From Bradyrhizobium iriomotense (lineage in GTDB: Bacteria; Pseudomonadota; Alphaproteobacteria; Rhizobiales; Xanthobacteraceae), in assembly GCF_018129405.1 (NCBI RefSeq), contig NZ_JAFCLP010000018.1, positions 98,995-162,994 of the forward strand: a stretch of DNA of 64,000 nucleotides, in the 5' to 3' direction. Position 1 is the stretch's first letter; each line of letters begins with the position of its first letter. This document shows positions 18,445 through 26,968 of this stretch, piece after piece. Made by a program: the position numbers and the translations under genes. The notes below the pieces were generated by a model. It saw only the letters and a program-made list of their open reading frames with translations, ran no database searches and was not told the DNA's origin.

Positions 18445-18533
18445 GGCGGACCTCGCGCGGCATCCTGCCCTAGTGATGGAAGGTTATGCCCGGGAGGCTG
18501 GTAGGTCTTACCTATTTATCCCGTGTAGTTCAC

Positions 18534-18575
18534 AAATTCGGTAGAATTTTGCGCAAGGCCATCAAATTTGGTAGA
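18534..18575. promoter_or_regulatory. Lrp-type direct repeats
   Basis: AAATTYGGTAGA occurs at 18534-18545 and 18564-18575, thirty bases apart (about three helical turns). The spacer is shared by the divergent oxidoreductase and Lrp genes. A short dyad TAGGT-CTT-ACCTA lies nearby at about 18502-18514. Lrp/AsnC proteins bind as multimers to phased sites, so this is a reasonable operator candidate. Confidence 0.5.
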
Positions 18576-18598
18576 GGTTCTCGGCTTGAGAGGCTTCC

Positions 18599-19054
18599 AT
18601 GATCGAAGAACAGGACACGCGAATACTCGCCCACCTCCAGAGGGACGGCCGCGCCACCAACCAGCAACTCGCCGACGAGGTCGGCATGTCCACCTCGGCC
18701 TGCTGGCGCCGGGTGCGGGCGCTGGAGGAGAGCGGCGTCATCCAGGGCTATGCGGCGCTGGTCGCGCGCGAGCAGGCGGGATTTGCGATGTCGGCCATCC
18801 TCCACGTCTCGCTGGAGCGGCATGATGCGAAGTTCGTCGACGAGTTCGTGGCGCGGGTGACCAGGCGCCGCGAGGTGCTGGAGTGCTTCGCGACCACGGG
18901 CGATGCCGATTATCACCTCCGCGTCGTCGTGCAGGACATGGCCGCCTACAACCGCTTCCTCGACGAGTTCATGTTCCGCATTCCCGGCATCCGCTACGTC
19001 CGCAGCAACGTGGTGCTGAAGGAGATCAAGACGAGTGTGGCGCTGCCGTTTTGA
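18599..19054 (+). CDS. Lrp/AsnC-family transcriptional regulator
   Basis: A 151-residue Lrp/AsnC regulator. The N-terminal helix-turn-helix is QDTRILAHLQRDGRATNQQL then ADEVGMSTSACWRRVRALEE. The C-terminal RAM ligand domain has FATTGDADYHLRVVVQDM, where the G-D-D-like loop binds amino acids in relatives. Its position directly divergent from the indolepyruvate oxidoreductase gene suggests it senses an aromatic or branched-chain amino acid and controls the breakdown of the matching 2-oxo acid. Confidence 0.92.
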   Translation: MIEEQDTRILAHLQRDGRATNQQLADEVGMSTSACWRRVRALEESGVIQGYAALVAREQAGFAMSAILHVSLERHDAKFVDEFVARVTRRREVLECFATTGDADYHLRVVVQDMAAYNRFLDEFMFRIPGIRYVRSNVVLKEIKTSVALPF

Positions 19055-19067
19055 GTTGCGGGAAGTG

Positions 19068-19161
19068 CCGTAGGGTGGACAAAGGCGCTCTTGCGCCGTG
19101 CCCACTATCTCGCTCGATTTGCGAAGGTTGGTGGGCACGCTCTGCTTTGCCCACCCTACGG
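19068..19161. repeat. Intergenic palindromic repeat (TAGGGTGGGCAAAG family), copy 3
   Basis: CCGTAGGGTGGACAAAGGCG at 19068 pairs with TTTGCCCACCCTACGG ending at 19161, plus inner GCCGTGCCCAC and GTGGGCACG arms. It lies directly beside a copy of a different palindrome family (19174-19294), both between convergent Lrp and hydrolase genes. Confidence 0.8.
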
Positions 19162-19173
19162 CACCGCTCCGTC

Positions 19174-19294
19174 GTCGTCCCGGCGAAGGCCGGGACCCAT
19201 AACCACGAATGCGAATTGCCTTGCGAAGCCGTAACGACGAGTCCCGATCAAAACATCGGCTGCGCGTATGGGTCCCGGCTTTCGCCGGGACGAC
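19174..19294. repeat. Intergenic palindromic repeat (GTCGTCCyGGCGAA family), copy 2
   Basis: The 27-base arms at 19174-19200 and 19268-19294 are reverse complements with a single mismatch. The left arm ends GGGACCCAT and the right arm starts ATGGGTCCC. This is the same family as the element at 1073-1200. Confidence 0.82.
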
Positions 19295-19313
19295 ACTGTT
19301 GGTGCAACTTGCG

Positions 19314-20099
19314 CTATCGCTGCTCCCTGACGAACCTGTTGCGCAACATCCCGACCCCGGTGATCTCGATCTCCACGACATCGCCGTGCTTGATGTCGGG
19401 CGAGGCGCCGTCGGTACCCATCCAGATCACGTCGCCCGGCCACAGCGTAAAATACTTGGTCAGCTCGACCAGGAACGGCACCACGCCGAAGATCATGTCG
19501 TTGGTGTAGAAGCGGTTGGTCTCCTTGCCGTTGACGCGGACGATGGTCTCCATCCTGGCGAGATTCGCCTCGGTCTCGATCCACGGGCCCATCGGCTTGA
19601 ACGTGTCGGCGTTCTTCGAGCGCCACAGGCTGCGATCGGCCTTCTGCCAGCTGCGTTCGCTGACATCGTTGCCGATGGTGTAGCCGAACACGCAATCCAT
19701 CGCGTTGTCTTTGGTGAGGTGCTTCACCTTCTTGCCGATGACGACGACCAGCTCGCCTTCATAGTGGATATTGTCCGTCGCCAAGGACGGGATCACGACC
19801 TCCTCGTCATGCGCGATCAGCGCGTTCTGTGCGCGATAGCCGATCTCGGGGCGGTCGGGCACGGCCGGCACCTCGCCGCGCTTGTCGGCGGCTTCCTTCA
19901 GGTGCTTCAGATAGTTCAGGCCGACGCAATAGAAGGTACGCGGGATCAGCGGCAGCTCGATCTTGACCTCGCCAAGCGGATGCGTGCGCGAAGTGCGCTG
20001 CCATTCACTGAGCGGATCGCCGTCGACCGCGATGACTTGATCGTTCTCGACGAGGCCCCAGGATGTCCTGTCCGCGGCGGTGAATTTCAGCCAGCGCAT
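19314..20099 (-). CDS. Fumarylacetoacetate hydrolase family protein
   Basis: A 261-residue FAH-superfamily protein, the length of small bacterial members that hydrolyse acylpyruvates or decarboxylate/hydrate ring-cleavage products. The metal site is visible in NIHYEGELVVVIGKK (Glu ligands) and FGYTIGNDVSERSWQ (Asp ligand and catalytic loop). It is 15 bases downstream of the FMN monooxygenase gene and in the same direction, so it is probably the last gene of a three-gene catabolic operon. The substrate is unknown. Confidence 0.88.
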   Translation of the reverse strand: MRWLKFTAADRTSWGLVENDQVIAVDGDPLSEWQRTSRTHPLGEVKIELPLIPRTFYCVGLNYLKHLKEAADKRGEVPAVPDRPEIGYRAQNALIAHDEEVVIPSLATDNIHYEGELVVVIGKKVKHLTKDNAMDCVFGYTIGNDVSERSWQKADRSLWRSKNADTFKPMGPWIETEANLARMETIVRVNGKETNRFYTNDMIFGVVPFLVELTKYFTLWPGDVIWMGTDGASPDIKHGDVVEIEITGVGMLRNRFVREQR

Positions 20100-20114
20100 A
20101 GCGTGTCCTCGTCG

Positions 20115-21482
20115 TTATTCCGCGGCATCGCGCGGCTGTATCTTCCAGGCGCCGGCAGCCGGCCGCTTCAGCCCGAGATTTTCGCGCAACGTCTTGCCAC
20201 GATAGTCCTTCTGGAACAGGCCACGGCGTTGCAGCTCCGGTACGACATGCTGGACGAAATCGGCGTAAGAGCCGGGTACATAGGTCGCGGCGATGACAAA
20301 GCCGTCGCAGCCGCGCTCGACGAACATTTCCTCCAGCTTGTCGGCGATCTCCCTGGGGCCGCCGACCATGGCGTCCTGCACCTGTCCGCGGCCGGAGAAG
20401 GTGACGAAGTCGCGCGCGCTGGGGTTGCTCTTGCCTGAATTCTTCAGCACGCCGTCGCGGATGCCGAGGATACCCTGCATGCTCTTCAGTTCTTCCGTCG
20501 TCAGCGGCTCGTCGAGATCCTTGGAGGCGAAATCGTAATTGAGCGCTTCAGCGAGCAGCGACAGCGCGTCGATCTGCAGCGGCAGCTTGTTGATCAGCGC
20601 CATCTTGTCCTCGGCTTCAGTCTTGGTCGCGGCGCAGACCGGCGTCGTCAAATTGCAGAGGAACATCTGATCGGGATCACGGCCGGCTTTCGCGGCTTCG
20701 TTGCGCACGGCCGCATAGCCTTCCCTCGCGGCGGCGAGGTTGCGCGCGGCAGTGAAGATCACCTCGCCCCAGCGGCCGGCAAAGCGCTGGCCGCGGCCGG
20801 ATGCGCCGGCCTGGATGATCACGGGATGGCCCTGCTGCGAGCGCGGCACGGTGAACGGCCCGCGCGACTTGAAGGCCGGCCCCTTGTGATCGAGCCGCTT
20901 CACCTTGGTGGGATCGGCAAAGCGGCCGCTTGTCTTGTCCATGATGAGCGCGCCGTCCTCCCAGGTGTCCCAATGGCCGAGCACGACCTCCATGAACTCG
21001 TCGGCGCGGTCGTAGCGGGAATCATGTTCTGGATGGGAATCGCGCCCCATGTTGAGGGCTTCGCCGTCATTGAGCGAGGTGACGACGTTCCACCCCGCGC
21101 GGCCGCCCGACATCAAATCGAGCGTCGCGAAGCGGCGGGCGACGTCGAAGGGCTCGTAGTAGGTGGTCGAGCAGGTCGCGCCCAGGCCGAGCTTGTCGGT
21201 GACCATGCCCATCGTGGTCAGCACGATCAGCGGGTCCATCTTCACGCAGCGGATGCCGTATTCGACGGTGTGGGCGTGGTCGTTGCCGTAGCGGTCGGGC
21301 ATCGCCAGGCGATCATCGAAGAACGCCATGTGGAATTTGCCGGCTTCGAGGATCCTGGCGATCTCCTGATAGTAGTCCGCGGACATCGAATCGTCGCGCG
21401 AGTCCGGATGCCGCCACGAGCTCGGCAAGTTGGTGCAGTTCTGCGCCTGGAGGAAGCCGACCAGTACCATCTGCCGCGTCAT
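20115..21482 (-). CDS. LLM-class flavin-dependent monooxygenase (NtaA/DmoA type)
   Basis: A 455-residue FMNH2-dependent monooxygenase, second of its class in the window. It opens with MVLVGFLQAQNCTNLPSSWR and carries MSGGRAGWNVVTSLNDGEA, YDRADEFMEVV and PVIIQAGASGRGQRFAGRW, all typical of the NtaA/SnaA/DszA group. It lies between an Ldh-type dehydrogenase (21 bases upstream) and the FAH-type hydrolase, the likely order of an oxidative degradation pathway. No reductase partner is encoded next to it. The substrate is unknown. Confidence 0.88.
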   Translation of the reverse strand: MTRQMVLVGFLQAQNCTNLPSSWRHPDSRDDSMSADYYQEIARILEAGKFHMAFFDDRLAMPDRYGNDHAHTVEYGIRCVKMDPLIVLTTMGMVTDKLGLGATCSTTYYEPFDVARRFATLDLMSGGRAGWNVVTSLNDGEALNMGRDSHPEHDSRYDRADEFMEVVLGHWDTWEDGALIMDKTSGRFADPTKVKRLDHKGPAFKSRGPFTVPRSQQGHPVIIQAGASGRGQRFAGRWGEVIFTAARNLAAAREGYAAVRNEAAKAGRDPDQMFLCNLTTPVCAATKTEAEDKMALINKLPLQIDALSLLAEALNYDFASKDLDEPLTTEELKSMQGILGIRDGVLKNSGKSNPSARDFVTFSGRGQVQDAMVGGPREIADKLEEMFVERGCDGFVIAATYVPGSYADFVQHVVPELQRRGLFQKDYRGKTLRENLGLKRPAAGAWKIQPRDAAE

Positions 21483-21503
21483 GCTGCTGTTCTCCGAATT
21501 GCG

Positions 21504-22556
21504 TCAGGCCAGATTGAGGACCGTGTCGAGCCGGTAGTCACGCGCCAGCGTGCGCAGCTTGTTCCAGGTCGCATCCTCGATCTCGATGCCGTCGCGCAGG
21601 CGCTGCTGCTCGCGCAGGCCCTCGATCTCGCCGGGATAGTAGACGCCTGTGCTGCCCTCGGACGGCGGGGTCGATTTCAGATAGCGTGCGAACTCGGCGA
21701 CCTCGCGCTTGAACTCCTTGAGCGGGCGGAATGCGGCGACGTTGAACACGGCCATGAAGCAGCCGTCATTGTGCCGCCCCGTAGGCTCGACGCCGAAGCC
21801 GAGGCCGGTGAGCAGACCGCAGAGAACCTCGACCATAGCGGCAAGGCCGCTGCCCTTGTAGCCCTCGGTACCGCCGAGCGGCAGCAGTGCGCCGCCCTTG
21901 CGATATTGGGTCGGGTCGGTGGTGTGTCGTCCCTCGGCATCGATGATCCAACCGGTGGGAATCTCTTCGCCACGGGCGACTGCGAGCTGGATCTTGCCGG
22001 CCGCGACCGCAGAGGTCGCCATGTCCAGATAGAACGGCGTATCGAGATCGGATGGCACTGCGATCGAGATCGGATTGGTGCCGAGCCGCGCTTCCTTGCC
22101 GCCGAACGGTGCCACGTGTTTCGGCGAGCGGCCGGAATCCGCTGTCGCGATCCCGATCATGCCTTCGCGCATCGCCATCAGGGGGTAGGCGGCGAGGCGG
22201 CCGACATGGCTTTGCCGGAACACGGTGCAGGCAGCGACGTTGGCGGTCTTCGCCTTCTCGATCGTCAGCGCCATCGCCTTGGCGTTGACGTGGAAACCAA
22301 AACCCCAATGGCCGTCGATCACCGTCGTGGTCGGCGATTCCTGGACGATGCTCCATTTGGCGCCGGGCACGATGTGGCCGGCCTTGATGCGGTCGATATA
22401 GGTGGGAACGGCGATGACGCCGTGGGAATCGTGGCCGGCGAGATTGGCGTTGACGCAGCCGCTCGCGACGGCGTCCGCTTCCTCCTCCGAAGCTCCAGCC
22501 GCCTGGAGCAGCGCAGCGCTGATGCGCGTGAGGCGGTCGGCCTTGACGAGCGGCAT
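21504..22556 (-). CDS. Ldh-family NAD(P)-dependent oxidoreductase (malate/L-lactate dehydrogenase type)
   Basis: A 350-residue member of the Ldh_2 (type-2 malate/L-lactate dehydrogenase) family, which reduces or oxidises 2-hydroxy/2-oxo acids or cyclic imines using NAD(P)H. Typical pieces are GHDSHGVIAVPTYIDRIKAG, the central GIATADSGRSPKHVAPFGG and LGTNPISIAVPSD, and the C-terminal GYKGSGLAAMVEVLCGLLTG. ATG 22556 (MPLVKADRLTRISAALL) is preferred over the 19-residue longer frame. It is probably the promoter-proximal gene of the operon with the monooxygenase and FAH-type hydrolase. Confidence 0.88.
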   Translation of the reverse strand: MPLVKADRLTRISAALLQAAGASEEEADAVASGCVNANLAGHDSHGVIAVPTYIDRIKAGHIVPGAKWSIVQESPTTTVIDGHWGFGFHVNAKAMALTIEKAKTANVAACTVFRQSHVGRLAAYPLMAMREGMIGIATADSGRSPKHVAPFGGKEARLGTNPISIAVPSDLDTPFYLDMATSAVAAGKIQLAVARGEEIPTGWIIDAEGRHTTDPTQYRKGGALLPLGGTEGYKGSGLAAMVEVLCGLLTGLGFGVEPTGRHNDGCFMAVFNVAAFRPLKEFKREVAEFARYLKSTPPSEGSTGVYYPGEIEGLREQQRLRDGIEIEDATWNKLRTLARDYRLDTVLNLA

Positions 22557-22852
22557 GGCGTTTCCCCGGCATGGTGCCCTTAAGGGGCTGCTTGTTGGGG
22601 GCCATCGTCTCAAAGCGCGGGAGCGATATCAATCTCCCGTAAACCAATACAGGGCTGCAAATTCGTAAACGGAACACGCCCTTGGTCGAAGATTCGCCCC
22701 GCACGGCGGTATTTTCGAGAGTTTAGCGCCGCTCGTTCGCAGCTCGTTCACTTTGATCGACGGTTTGCCCGGCGGAATAACGACCACTTAGGCGATCGCC
22801 GTTCATAAAGCTACCCGGGAGAAATAGGCAGAAATGCCCGGGAGCTGAGATC
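22557..22852. other. Divergent intergenic region, 296 bases
   Basis: No gene is supported here. It separates the divergent Ldh and GAF-GGDEF-EAL genes. A small dyad CGGGAG-N10-CTCCCG lies at 22618-22639 in front of the Ldh operon. CCCGGGAG occurs twice at about 22813-22820 and 22837-22844, the second copy giving the ribosome binding site for the GTG start at 22853. Confidence 0.5.
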
Positions 22853-25800
22853 GTGCCGACGACACTCGCGCGCACATTTGCGGCGCTGAGCGCCATCAAT
22901 GAAGCGATCCTCTACGCGAGATCGCCGGACGAGCTGTACCAGAAGGTCTGCGACGCCGGCTTTTCGAGCGGGGACTTTTTGGCCGTGGCCGTGTTCCTGG
23001 TGGGCCCCGATGGCCGGCGGCTGTGCTTTGCGGCTGGTTGCGGCGACGATATCCCGCGGCTGCGCTCGATCGTGATCACGACGGATGCCGGCACCCCGGA
23101 AGGATCGGGCGTCGGCGGCGAGGCATTTCGCGATCAGAAGCTTTGCATCAGCAACGACTATCTCAACGATCCGCGCTCGCTGGCGTGGCGTGAGGGGGCC
23201 GCCAAGGCGCATATCGGTGCGGCCGCGGCGTTGCCGCTGCTCTGCAACGGCAAGAGCGTCGGCGTGCTGTACGTGACGCGGAGCGAGGCCAACTCGCTGA
23301 ACGAGCAGATGGTGTCGCTGTTCGAGCGCATGTCGGCGAACATTTCCTACGCGCTGGACAATTTTGCGCGCGAGACCGCGCAGCAGATCAGCGAACGGGC
23401 GACACGGCGGCTCAACCGCATGTTCGGCGCCATCAGCGCCACCAACGAAGCGATCCTGCGGGCCAAGACCGAGCTGGAGCTGTACCAGCTCGTCTGCGAC
23501 GCCTCCGTGCACAGCGGCAAGTCGCTGGCGACCATCGTGCTGCTCCGCGAGCCGGATTCGCACTGGATGAAGCCTGTCGCGGCCACCGGGCAGAACCTCG
23601 AGCTCGTCACCCAGGCGCGCTATTCGGTCGACCCGGAAAATCCCTACGGCAAGGGCATCTCCGGCGAGGTGTTCCGGACGCAGAAAGCCATCGTCGAGGA
23701 CGATCTCGCCAGCCGTACCAAGGGCTCGCCCTGGGAGCAGGCCAACGTCAACACCGGCGTCGCCGCCTGCGTGGTCGCGCCGCTGATCAAGCATGGCGAA
23801 AGCGTCGGCGTGCTCCTGTTCTTCATCAGCCGCTCCTGGGCCAAGGACGAGGAGATTGTCGCGCTGCTGCTGCGCATGGCCGAGAACGTCTCGTTCGCGA
23901 TCGAGAATTTCGGCCGCGAGGCCGAGAAGGCCAGGATCGCGGCGGAAGAAGAGCGCCTCGCGCGCATGTATGCGGCGCTCAGCGCCACCAACGAAGCGAT
24001 CCTGCGCGCGCGGTCACGGTCCGAGCTGTTCGAGCTCGTCTGCGAGGCGACGGCCAAAGGCGCCAAGTTCACCTCGGCCAGCATCGCGCTGGTCGACCAC
24101 CGCGCCGAGCTGCTGCGCGTGGTCGCCAGCTACGGACCGAATGCCGACCAGGTTCGCCACTTCAAGTTTTCGATCTCCGAGCAGGTGGCGGAAGGACGCG
24201 GGCTCACCGGCACCGCATTCCGCACGCGCCAGCCCGCCGTCAGCAACGACGTGCTCGCCGACGACCGCATTGCGCCCTGGCACGTCAGCGCCCGTCGCAA
24301 CGGGATCGCGTCCTCCGCGGCGCTGCCGCTGTTCAACGGCGACCGGGTCGAGGGCGTATTCCTGTTCAACTCCCCGGAGTGCGGCACCTTCACGCCCGAA
24401 CTCGTCGAGCTGCTGCGCAAGCTCCAGGCCAACGTCTCTTTTGCGCTGGAGAATTTCGACCGCGCCGAGGCGAAGGCCAAGGCCGAAATGCAGCGCAACC
24501 GTCTCAGGGGCATGCTCGAGGCGCTGAGCGCGACCAACGAGGCGATCATGCGGGTGAAGACCCGCGCCGAATTGTTCGAGGTGGTCTGCGAGGCGGCGGT
24601 GCTCGGCGGCACCTTCTCCTCCGCAACCATCGCCATGGTGGATGCGACGCGGCACTATCTCGACATTGCCATGACCAAGGGCGAGAGCTGCGGCCTGATC
24701 AAGGAATGGCGCTTCTCGACCTCGGCCGATGACCCGGAGGGACGCGGGCTCACCGGCACCTCCTTCCGTACGCGCGCGCCTTGCATTGCCAACGAGCTTC
24801 TCACCGACATCCGCACCGCGCACTGGCACCAGATCGCGCGCACGCAAGGCACGAAATCGGGGGCCTGCTTCCCGTTGCTTAGCAACGGCGGCGAGGCTGT
24901 CGGCGTGTTGCTGTTCCTCTCGCCGGACGAGGGCGCGTTCACGCAGGATCTCATTCAACTGCTGGGGCGGCTCGCCGAGAACGTCTCGTTCGCGCTCGAC
25001 AATTTCGATCGCGCCGAGGAGAAGGCCCGCACCGAGGCGCAGAAGGAACGCCTGGCGCGCATGTTCGCGGCGCTGAGCGCGACCAACGAGGCGATCATGC
25101 GGGCCAAGTCGCGCGCCGAGCTGTTCGACCTCGTCTGCCTTGCGGCGTCGAACGGTGCCAAGTTCACCTCGACGACGATCGCGCTGGCCAGCGCCGACAG
25201 CGACCAGCTCAAGATCGTCGCCAGCGCTGGACCGTCGTCCGACACCACTCGTAACATCCGTCTCTCGGTCGACGCCGAGCGCCCCGAAGGTCGCGGGATG
25301 GCTGGCACAGCATTCCGGACCCGGCAGCCATGCATCAGCAACGACTATCTCAATGATCAACGCGTGAGCGCCTTCCACGCCATCGTTCGCGGCGACGGCG
25401 CGCGGTCGGGCGCGGCGTTTCCGCTCATCGCGCACGACCGTGCCGTCGGCGTCATGATCTACATGTCGACCGAGCCCGCAACCTTCACGGAAGAGTTCGT
25501 CGAACTGCTGCAGCGTCTGGCCGACAACGTCTCCTTCGCGATGGAGAATTTCGATCGGGCCGACGAGAAGAACAAGGCGGACGAGCGGATCGAGTATCTC
25601 GCCTCGCACGACAGCCTGACCGACCTGCCGAACCGCGAGACCTTCAACGGGCTGCTGCGCGCGGCGATCGACACCGCGCAGCGCCACGATCACCGTTTTG
25701 CGGTGCTGTTCATCGATCTCGACCGTTTCAAGGTCATCAACGATTCGCTGGGCCACGAGGCCGGCGACCTGCTGCTGCTCGAAGTGGCGAACCGGCTGCG

Positions 25801-26968
25801 CGGCGCGCTGCGCGCCAGCGACGTGGTGGCGCGGCTCGGCGGCGACGAGTTCGTGGTCATCCTCGACCAGTGCGGCGAGATCGACGACGTCCAGCGCATC
25901 GCGACCGGGCTGCTCACGGCGCTCGCCGAGCCCATGGAGCTCGCCGGTCACGAGTGTCACACCACGGCCTCGATCGGCATCGCGATGTATCCGGCCAACG
26001 GCTCCGACGCGCAGACGCTGACCAAGAATGCCGACATGGCGATGTACCTCGCCAAGGAAGACGGCAAGAACGGCTATCGCTTCTTCTCCAAGGAGGTGAA
26101 GACCCAGTCGATCGAGCGGCTGTCGCTGGAAAGCGCGCTGCGCCGGGCGCTGGAGCGCGAGCAGTTCTCGCTGAACTACCAGCCCAAGGTGGACATGGAG
26201 ACCGGCCAGATCACCGGCGTGGAAGCGTTGCTGCGCTGGACCCATCCCGATCTCGGCAACGTCTCGCCCGCCCAGTTCATTCCGCTTGCAGAGGAAACCG
26301 GGCTGATCGTGCCGATCGGCCGCTGGGTGCTGAACGAGGCCTGCGCGCAGGCTATGGCCTGGCAGCGCCGCGGCCTGCTGCCGCTGTCGATGGCGGTCAA
26401 CCTGTCGCCGCGACAGTTCGCCGACGAGCATCTGTTGCAGGATGTCGACGAGGCGCTCGCGGCTTCCGGCATGTCGCCGGTGCTGCTCCAGCTGGAGGTC
26501 ACCGAGAGCATGATGATGCGCAATGTCGGACGTGCGCTCAAGGTGCTCGACGCCATCCAGAGCCGAGGCATCCGCCTTGCCATCGACGATTTCGGCACCG
26601 GCTATTCGTCGATGTCGCTGATGAAGCACTTCCCGATCGACACCATCAAGATCGACCGCTCCTTCGTGCGCGACCTGCCGCAGGATTCGGAGGACCAGGC
26701 AATCGCGCAGGCGATCATCAGCATGGGCAAGGCGCTCGGCATGACGGTCGTCGCCGAAGGCGTCGAGAACGCCGAGCAGGAGGCGTTCCTGCGCAGCCAC
26801 GGCTGCGACGAGATGCAGGGCTTCCTGATCTCGAAGCCGCTGCCGGCGAAGCAGATGGCCGAACTGCTGCGGCCGATGGTCCTGCCTGTGGCACCGCCGC
26901 TCCAGCCCGAGCCGGATCCGGTTGCCACTGCGGCTGCGGCGCTACGGCTGAAACGCGCTGTCGTCTGA
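22853..26968 (+). CDS. Multi-GAF GGDEF-EAL protein (cyclic-di-GMP turnover)
   Basis: A 1371-residue cytoplasmic signalling protein without membrane segments. Five tandem GAF-type repeats begin near residues 6, 189, 372, 553 and 737, each opening with a variant of FAALSATNEAIMRAKS and spaced about 183 residues. A GGDEF domain follows (about 911-1080) with an intact RLGGDEFVV active site and an I-site RASD five residues before it. The EAL domain (about 1095-1350) has GVEALLRW, the DDFGTGYSS loop and VAEGVEN, so both synthase and phosphodiesterase look competent. GTG 22853 follows GGGAGCTGAG; an ATG at 22834 is closed by a stop. It lies next to an exopolysaccharide locus, so control of polysaccharide by c-di-GMP is a reasonable inference. 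Confidence 0.93.
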   Translation: MPTTLARTFAALSAINEAILYARSPDELYQKVCDAGFSSGDFLAVAVFLVGPDGRRLCFAAGCGDDIPRLRSIVITTDAGTPEGSGVGGEAFRDQKLCISNDYLNDPRSLAWREGAAKAHIGAAAALPLLCNGKSVGVLYVTRSEANSLNEQMVSLFERMSANISYALDNFARETAQQISERATRRLNRMFGAISATNEAILRAKTELELYQLVCDASVHSGKSLATIVLLREPDSHWMKPVAATGQNLELVTQARYSVDPENPYGKGISGEVFRTQKAIVEDDLASRTKGSPWEQANVNTGVAACVVAPLIKHGESVGVLLFFISRSWAKDEEIVALLLRMAENVSFAIENFGREAEKARIAAEEERLARMYAALSATNEAILRARSRSELFELVCEATAKGAKFTSASIALVDHRAELLRVVASYGPNADQVRHFKFSISEQVAEGRGLTGTAFRTRQPAVSNDVLADDRIAPWHVSARRNGIASSAALPLFNGDRVEGVFLFNSPECGTFTPELVELLRKLQANVSFALENFDRAEAKAKAEMQRNRLRGMLEALSATNEAIMRVKTRAELFEVVCEAAVLGGTFSSATIAMVDATRHYLDIAMTKGESCGLIKEWRFSTSADDPEGRGLTGTSFRTRAPCIANELLTDIRTAHWHQIARTQGTKSGACFPLLSNGGEAVGVLLFLSPDEGAFTQDLIQLLGRLAENVSFALDNFDRAEEKARTEAQKERLARMFAALSATNEAIMRAKSRAELFDLVCLAASNGAKFTSTTIALASADSDQLKIVASAGPSSDTTRNIRLSVDAERPEGRGMAGTAFRTRQPCISNDYLNDQRVSAFHAIVRGDGARSGAAFPLIAHDRAVGVMIYMSTEPATFTEEFVELLQRLADNVSFAMENFDRADEKNKADERIEYLASHDSLTDLPNRETFNGLLRAAIDTAQRHDHRFAVLFIDLDRFKVINDSLGHEAGDLLLLEVANRLRGALRASDVVARLGGDEFVVILDQCGEIDDVQRIATGLLTALAEPMELAGHECHTTASIGIAMYPANGSDAQTLTKNADMAMYLAKEDGKNGYRFFSKEVKTQSIERLSLESALRRALEREQFSLNYQPKVDMETGQITGVEALLRWTHPDLGNVSPAQFIPLAEETGLIVPIGRWVLNEACAQAMAWQRRGLLPLSMAVNLSPRQFADEHLLQDVDEALAASGMSPVLLQLEVTESMMMRNVGRALKVLDAIQSRGIRLAIDDFGTGYSSMSLMKHFPIDTIKIDRSFVRDLPQDSEDQAIAQAIISMGKALGMTVVAEGVENAEQEAFLRSHGCDEMQGFLISKPLPAKQMAELLRPMVLPVAPPLQPEPDPVATAAAALRLKRAVV

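Noticed and set aside
1073-19294. Palindromic repeats considered as CRISPR arrays
   Set aside because: They are isolated single elements with long arms, not regularly spaced direct repeats, and no cas genes are present.
20826-22583. A 585-codon plus-strand frame across the monooxygenase and Ldh genes
   Set aside because: It spans two genes with strong families on the other strand and has atypical composition.
24014-26800. A 928-codon open frame antisense to the GAF-GGDEF-EAL gene
   Set aside because: It mirrors a gene with clear domains; its translation is rich in Arg, His, Gln and Asp with no domain. Long antisense frames are expected in GC-rich DNA.
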